From assembly GCF_000006405.1 (NCBI RefSeq), contig NW_003200605.1, forward strand, positions 203,813-246,187: a DNA stretch of 42,375 nucleotides. The letters run 5' to 3'. How positions within the stretch are numbered: position 1 is the stretch's first letter; each line of letters opens with the position of its first letter. A program made the translations under genes and the position numbers. Under the pieces are notes generated by a model, which saw only the letters and a program-made list of their open reading frames with translations, was not told where the DNA came from and did not search any database. The stretch comes from Perkinsus marinus ATCC 50983 (taxonomy: Eukaryota > Perkinsozoa > Perkinsida > Perkinsidae). Below, piece after piece: positions 40,001 through 42,375 of the stretch.

Positions 40001-41533
40001 CTGCCAAAGCTATGGGAAAGGAATCAGTGGCTATTGCGACGAGCCAATTCATGACTACCTTCCTCAGCACCTCCACCTATATCGGGTATCATCGGACTTT
40101 CCTCTTCCGGGGACGATGCCGAAAACTCCGCTCCGTCGCTCCTTTCTGGTGTACCCGGCGGGGTTGCCATTTTCTGTTGCAGATCACCTCTCACACATGG
40201 CTCCACTCTATACAACACCTGCATCGACCACATGTACGTCTTCATACTAAGAAAAGTGATCTTTGAACAATTTTATTGTACATCGCCTCTTCCTCATGAT
40301 TTTATTAGTAAAAATTCAGCATGTGCAGTGCTGTAAAATACCCTCAGCTGAGCTCAATAGTTTTATCACCAATCAAATGAGTTTATATGCCAACTGGAAA
40401 AATACTTACGAAAACAGAAACTAACAAACTCTCCCCAGAGTTTCAATATTGTCACCAACACATGTGCAAATTTCACCACACTGAACTTATGAACCTACAC
40501 TGCTTGTGACGAGCTCTATCAAAGCTGCCTCCACATCCGCTTTTACTTCTCTCATCGGCGGGGCATGCTCCCCAACATACTCTGAAACCGCGATACCTCC
40601 GACTCCCATCATCAACACTCACCTCGCCATCGCAATGCTGTGAATTCGATCAGATCATCCCAAGGAACCCTACCCCTTCTCAGCACCTGCCCACCGTTCA
40701 AATCTCGCTCGCCCGAAAATATCCTACCTCTGCCATGACATGAACAGCTACTGGCCGGCGACGACCCAGCTGTTGTTGGACGAGATTCATGTATCTGGGG
40801 TATCGTAGACGAGCTATGACGGCACTGGGCGATGCACTATATAAGACCTAAAATACCGCAACCAGGGATCGAACCGACGACCTTCCGCATGGGATACGTA
40901 CCAAATGCTGCGGTGGAGCCCCAGCTTTCTCTTGGCTTGGCACTTGAACTTGACGGACCATGTGAGACACTGCTATATTGTTCTGCAGTAGAATCATCAG
41001 CGCGTCACGGATGCACGACCAAGTCATTCTATCTGTGGATAAAAGCAACATGCTATAATTGAACCAGGGACCATTCGGAAGGCAGTGCCGAAGACTCCCC
41101 ACCACACCAAATTCTCACTTGTAATTTCATGCATTGAATGAGGAACCTTCGCATCCGTGCGCAAGTCCAATGGCCAACTCAGTTCCTCGTTGACATATTT
41201 ACTCAACTCCGGGAACCTAAGCATACCACTCCATCCCCAAATCCCAGGAATTCTATACTTATGATCAGATCAATCCTGATCTACATATGATCTCTCTCAC
41301 TTGTACAACTCCATCACACGGACGAGGCCATTGACCAAGCCGTGTTTAGCACAGTACGCCTACCTCATAGGTCCTCGTGAGAGGAGGCAGCTAGCAACTG
41401 CCGATACAGCGGGTCCGAACTGATCAGTGATTATATCGCAACAGAGCTTGTGAACGGCCGCTTGCGGGGCTTCAATCGCCGGAGCGTTGAAGGGGGGTGG
41501 CCGAGACGTAGGGGCAGAGGACGAACCAACCAT
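37010..41533 (-). CDS. RPC3: RNA polymerase III subunit RPC3/RPC82-like, about 16 or more exons
   Basis: Winged-helix subunit of nuclear RNA polymerase III needed for initiation on tRNA and 5S genes. Supported exons: 41364-41533, 41119-41216, 40902-41032, 40728-40847, 40623-40686, 40495-40581, then one or more unresolved (40.0-40.3 kb), 39226-39372, 38993-39121, 38507-38611, 38378-38450, 38229-38324, 38052-38179, 37634-37788, 37415-37583, 37179-37377, 37010-37113. Phases agree within each block. Family-like segments: ITDQFGPAVSAVASCLLSRG, WSCIRDALMILLQNNIAV, VIARLRYPRYMNLVQQQLG, RPNQVALDMMLVKQLAVEYV, YGVVGARVYQYLLTTGY, ISFWLYYLDPPTTKMAMMEL, and a helical C-terminus. It starts at ATG 41533 (MVGSSSAPTS). 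Four of its short introns contain tRNA-like sequence. Confidence is lower for the middle (39.2-40.3 kb). Confidence 0.8.
37114..37178 (-). other. RPC3 last intron, tRNA T-arm-like
   Basis: 65 nt, starting GTAAGCAATCGG and containing CTCTGGTTCGAATCTTGG then GAGCGTATTTTTT. It is the same order (B-box, then G-rich, then TATTTT) as the intron at 40848-40901. Confidence 0.65.
37378..37414 (-). other. RPC3 37-nt intron with A-box-like segment
   Basis: Begins GTTAGCGTCACTGCGCCACG and ends TTATTGGACTGCAG. The complement reads TGGCGCAGTGAC, as in dynamin introns 4 and 7. One of the shortest introns in the window. Confidence 0.65.
38180..38228 (-). other. RPC3 49-nt intron made of the hairpin motif, reverse orientation
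   Basis: Reads GTAACCTCTTCCGTATCTTC then CTCGCTTGAACCTAAGATAT. This is the reverse complement of the motif in dynamin intron 8, but it works as an intron. Confidence 0.65.
38360..38373 (-). repeat. 14-mer GGCGGAGCGAAGCG, intronic copy
   Basis: Inverted exact copy of 8365-8378, located 4 nt after an RPC3 donor (GTCAGGCGGAGCGAAGCG on the minus strand). Confidence 0.6.
38451..38506 (-). other. RPC3 56-nt intron with antisense tRNA T-arm
   Basis: Minus strand: GTGGAGGGGCCGGGGATCGA, continuing ACCGGGGTC and ending TTGATCATTCAG. The plus strand reads CCCCGGTTCGATCCCCGGCC with CCCTCCA, like a tRNA 3' end with one T-stem mismatch. Confidence 0.7.
38692..38846 (+). mobile_element. MITE-A copy 16, with 8-bp target duplication
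   Basis: CAGCGTGGAAAAATACGCAC to TATTCCTCCAACACTG. It is flanked by ATCGACAC (38684-38691) and ATCGAGAC (38847-38854), 7 of 8 identical. In an RPC3 intron (38612-38992). Confidence 0.88.
38950..38967 (+). repeat. short intronic motif TTTTCGGGCGAGCGAGAT
   Basis: Same motif as at 40701-40720 (complement) and 7630. In an RPC3 intron. Confidence 0.55.
39401..39457. repeat. 27-bp hairpin with 3-nt loop
   Basis: Left arm 39401-39427 (AGAGCAACAAGATAC...CCTTTAG) and right arm 39431-39457 differ only at two adjacent positions, where both pairs become G-U wobbles in RNA. The loop is TTA. It lies in the unresolved RPC3 intron region, just upstream (gene sense) of exon 39226-39372. Confidence 0.88.
39586..39890. 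repeat. long imperfect inverted repeat (arms about 100 bp)
   Basis: 39586-39680 (GTGAGAGATAGCTCATTAGA...) is about 75% identical to the complement of 39778-39890 (GTGAGAGATAGTTCACTAGG...). Each strand therefore encodes a similar peptide (PVRDSSLESSRRAL and PVRDSSLGRSWRAL). Probably a foldback element; no coding support. Confidence 0.7.
40326..40483 (-). mobile_element. MITE-A copy 17 (inverted)
   Basis: CAGTGCTGTAAAATACCCTC at the left, AAATTTCACCACACTG at the right. In an RPC3 intron, 12 nt from the donor of exon 40495-40581. Confidence 0.8.
40701..40720 (+). repeat. short intronic motif in a 40-nt RPC3 intron
   Basis: AATCTCGCTCGCCCGAAAAT on the plus strand occupies half of the intron 40687-40727. 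Preceded by CCGTTCA, so the whole resembles a T-arm followed by the motif. Confidence 0.55.
40848..40901 (-). other. RPC3 54-nt intron composed of a tRNA-like 3' half
   Basis: It reads from the donor GTACGTATCCCATGCGGAAG, then GTCGTCGGTTCGATCCCTGG, then TTGCGGTATTTTAG at the acceptor. That is an anticodon-arm-like stretch, a B-box T-arm and a TATTTTAG tail. Joining the flanks gives PPQHL-VLYSASPSAVIARLRYP, as expected for RPC3. Confidence 0.8.
41033..41118 (-). other. RPC3 86-nt intron with degenerate tRNA-like sequence
   Basis: Contains AGTCTTCGGCACTGCCTTCC then GAATGGTCCCTGGTTCAATT, which resembles an anticodon arm plus degraded T-arm. Confidence 0.5.
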
Positions 41534-41701
41534 TGCCAAACACTAAAATACCCTCATTGGGAATCGAACCCGAGACCTCATAAAACACAAGTCACCGAAT
41601 TCTCCAAAAATGTACGCGGATACTCCACGCACTATGATAATCAAATACGACTATTACTGCACACTTCTTTCGAGCATCAAGTCTACACAAGTGTCCAACA
41701 C
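41534..41701 (-). other. DUF726-RPC3 intergenic spacer with tRNA-like segment
   Basis: 168 nt. The minus strand reads GTGACTTGTGTTTTATGAGG, then TCTCGGGTTCGATTCCCAAT, then GAGGGTATTTTAG, ending 10 nt before the RPC3 ATG. It has the same layout and tail as intron 40848-40901, so it may be a 5' UTR intron. It does not fold as a tRNA (no acceptor stem). Confidence 0.6.
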
Positions 41702-42375
41702 TCACTCGAGAATGTCCAGATTCGCCATGATCTCGGTGAAATATTCAGGGTAGTGGTCGTGCCGTTCGACCAACTTTCCCAGGTCTATATTCTCCACACC
41801 AGAGATGCCCCGAGCAGCGCTCAGCCCCGCCACTTTAACTCCCCATTCCATATACCGATACAGGAATCCTAATACCCAATCACTGCTAGTGTAGCCGTTG
41901 ATGAACCTTCCTGCTACAACAGCGCGCGCCCTAAAATAGTCTTCCGCACTAACGAATAATAATATTGTTTCTCACCTGCGCCATGATTTTTTATGGTCAG
42001 ATCCTACGGCAGGCGCGTCGAAAGTCACGGCTATCGGAGCGCCGAGCAGAACAACGTTTTGAACGACATTGAAGTACCCCTTGCTGTACCTACATTAACG
42101 ATAAGCAGCATCCTAGTGTTAGAAAATATGCATTAGTAGTCATATGTCATATGTCATGTGCATATGCGTAGTCAAGTACGTTTGTTGGCGATGATATGAA
42201 AATTCCGATATGAAACTCTGAGGAAATTTAGGGAGATTCTTCTATGTTTTCGCACATCTCCACCCGAATTCACGTGCAAACTTATATGATCGATGACTTC
42301 ATTCCTGAGCTCAGCTGAATCAACGACACAGAAAGAGGTCCAATGCCACCATCGGCCCATCCTGATTCCTAGTCA
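41702..42375 (-). CDS. DUF726-family alpha/beta-hydrolase (TMCO4/Mil1 type), 3' part only
   Basis: C-terminal part of a gene running off the right edge. Exons: 41976-42089 and 41702-41930 (stop TGA 41702-41704); further exons lie upstream beyond an intron filled by MITE-A. Seen: NVVLLGAPIAVTFDAPAVG (family LLGAP motif), RRARAVVAGRFINGYTSSDW, VLGFLYRYMEWGVKVAGL and GVENIDLGKLVERHDHYP, in the order of the DUF726 domain (VINGY...DW, GIENVDL..HxxYP). The stop codon directly follows ANLDILE. Function is not well established for the family; yeast Mil1 and human TMCO4 are membrane-associated putative hydrolases. Confidence 0.82.
42113..42322 (+). mobile_element. MITE-A copy 18 (expanded)
   Basis: CTAGTGTTAGAAAATATGCA, with an internal CATATGTCATATGTCATGTG insertion, to CATTCCTGAGCTCAGCTGA. 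In a DUF726-gene intron. Confidence 0.75.

Noticed and set aside
41545-41620. Functional tRNA gene between the DUF726 and RPC3 genes
   Set aside because: It has a good T-arm, but the anticodon arm needs a 10-nt loop and no 5' acceptor strand exists.
1-42375. CRISPR arrays, prophage, bacterial operons, integrative elements
   Set aside because: None seen. Introns and gene content are eukaryotic.

Overview
The window looks like nuclear DNA of an intron-rich protist, most likely an alveolate close to Perkinsus (perkinsids/dinoflagellates). The reasons are the gene set (an ARC5/DrpC-type dynamin, a secreted subtilisin, a Sfi1-type centrin-binding protein), many very short GT-AG introns (about 37-110 nt when not enlarged by repeats), and genes lying almost entirely on one strand. 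The taxonomic call is inference. All exon maps below were built by hand: conserved family residues were required to continue across each GT-AG intron and the reading phases had to add up.

Layout, left to right (all genes on the minus strand unless stated): RecQ helicase (213-3399); stand-alone MgtE membrane-domain transporter (4129-5382); Sfi1-like repeat protein (5668-11191); ACT plus aromatic amino acid hydroxylase (12362-16194); ARC5/DrpC-like dynamin in 18 exons (16719-24863); an assembly gap of 100 N (25527-25626); an unrecognised plus-strand gene (26281-27246); a TruD/PUS7 pseudouridine synthase (27519-28880); a predicted membrane protein (about 29571-30632); an AIG2/GGCT-like protein (31444-34293); a subtilisin-like serine protease (34696-36165); RNA polymerase III subunit RPC3 (37010-41533); and the 3' end of a DUF726 (TMCO4/Mil1-type) protein (41702 to the window edge). 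Ten of eleven recognised or well-supported genes read in the same direction, so there are few divergent promoters. No bacterial-style operon logic applies, and the genes do not form one pathway.

Most sequence outside exons is repeat. Two MITE families dominate. MITE-A is about 155-170 bp, with ends CAGTGTGG / CCAACACTG and 8-bp target duplications (hAT-like), in about 20 copies. MITE-B is about 105-190 bp, with ends TGGAGTTTCACCC, in about 10 copies. All MITE-B copies and nearly all MITE-A copies lie in introns. There is also a 487-bp hAT-like element with perfect 8-bp duplications, a 610-bp TTAGTG/TTACTG hexamer array in a Sfi1 intron, a two-copy 190-bp family and several large foldbacks.

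The most unusual signal is a set of very short introns in unrelated genes that appear to be built from the same few short sequences. One is a tRNA-like TPsiC/B-box segment ending in GGTATTTTAG, one is an A-box-like GGCGCAGTGAC segment, and one is a 35-nt hairpin motif (TATCTTAGG...GTAAGATACGGAATAGG). They occur in both orientations and use different splice junctions, which is what intron-creating (introner-like) elements would leave behind.
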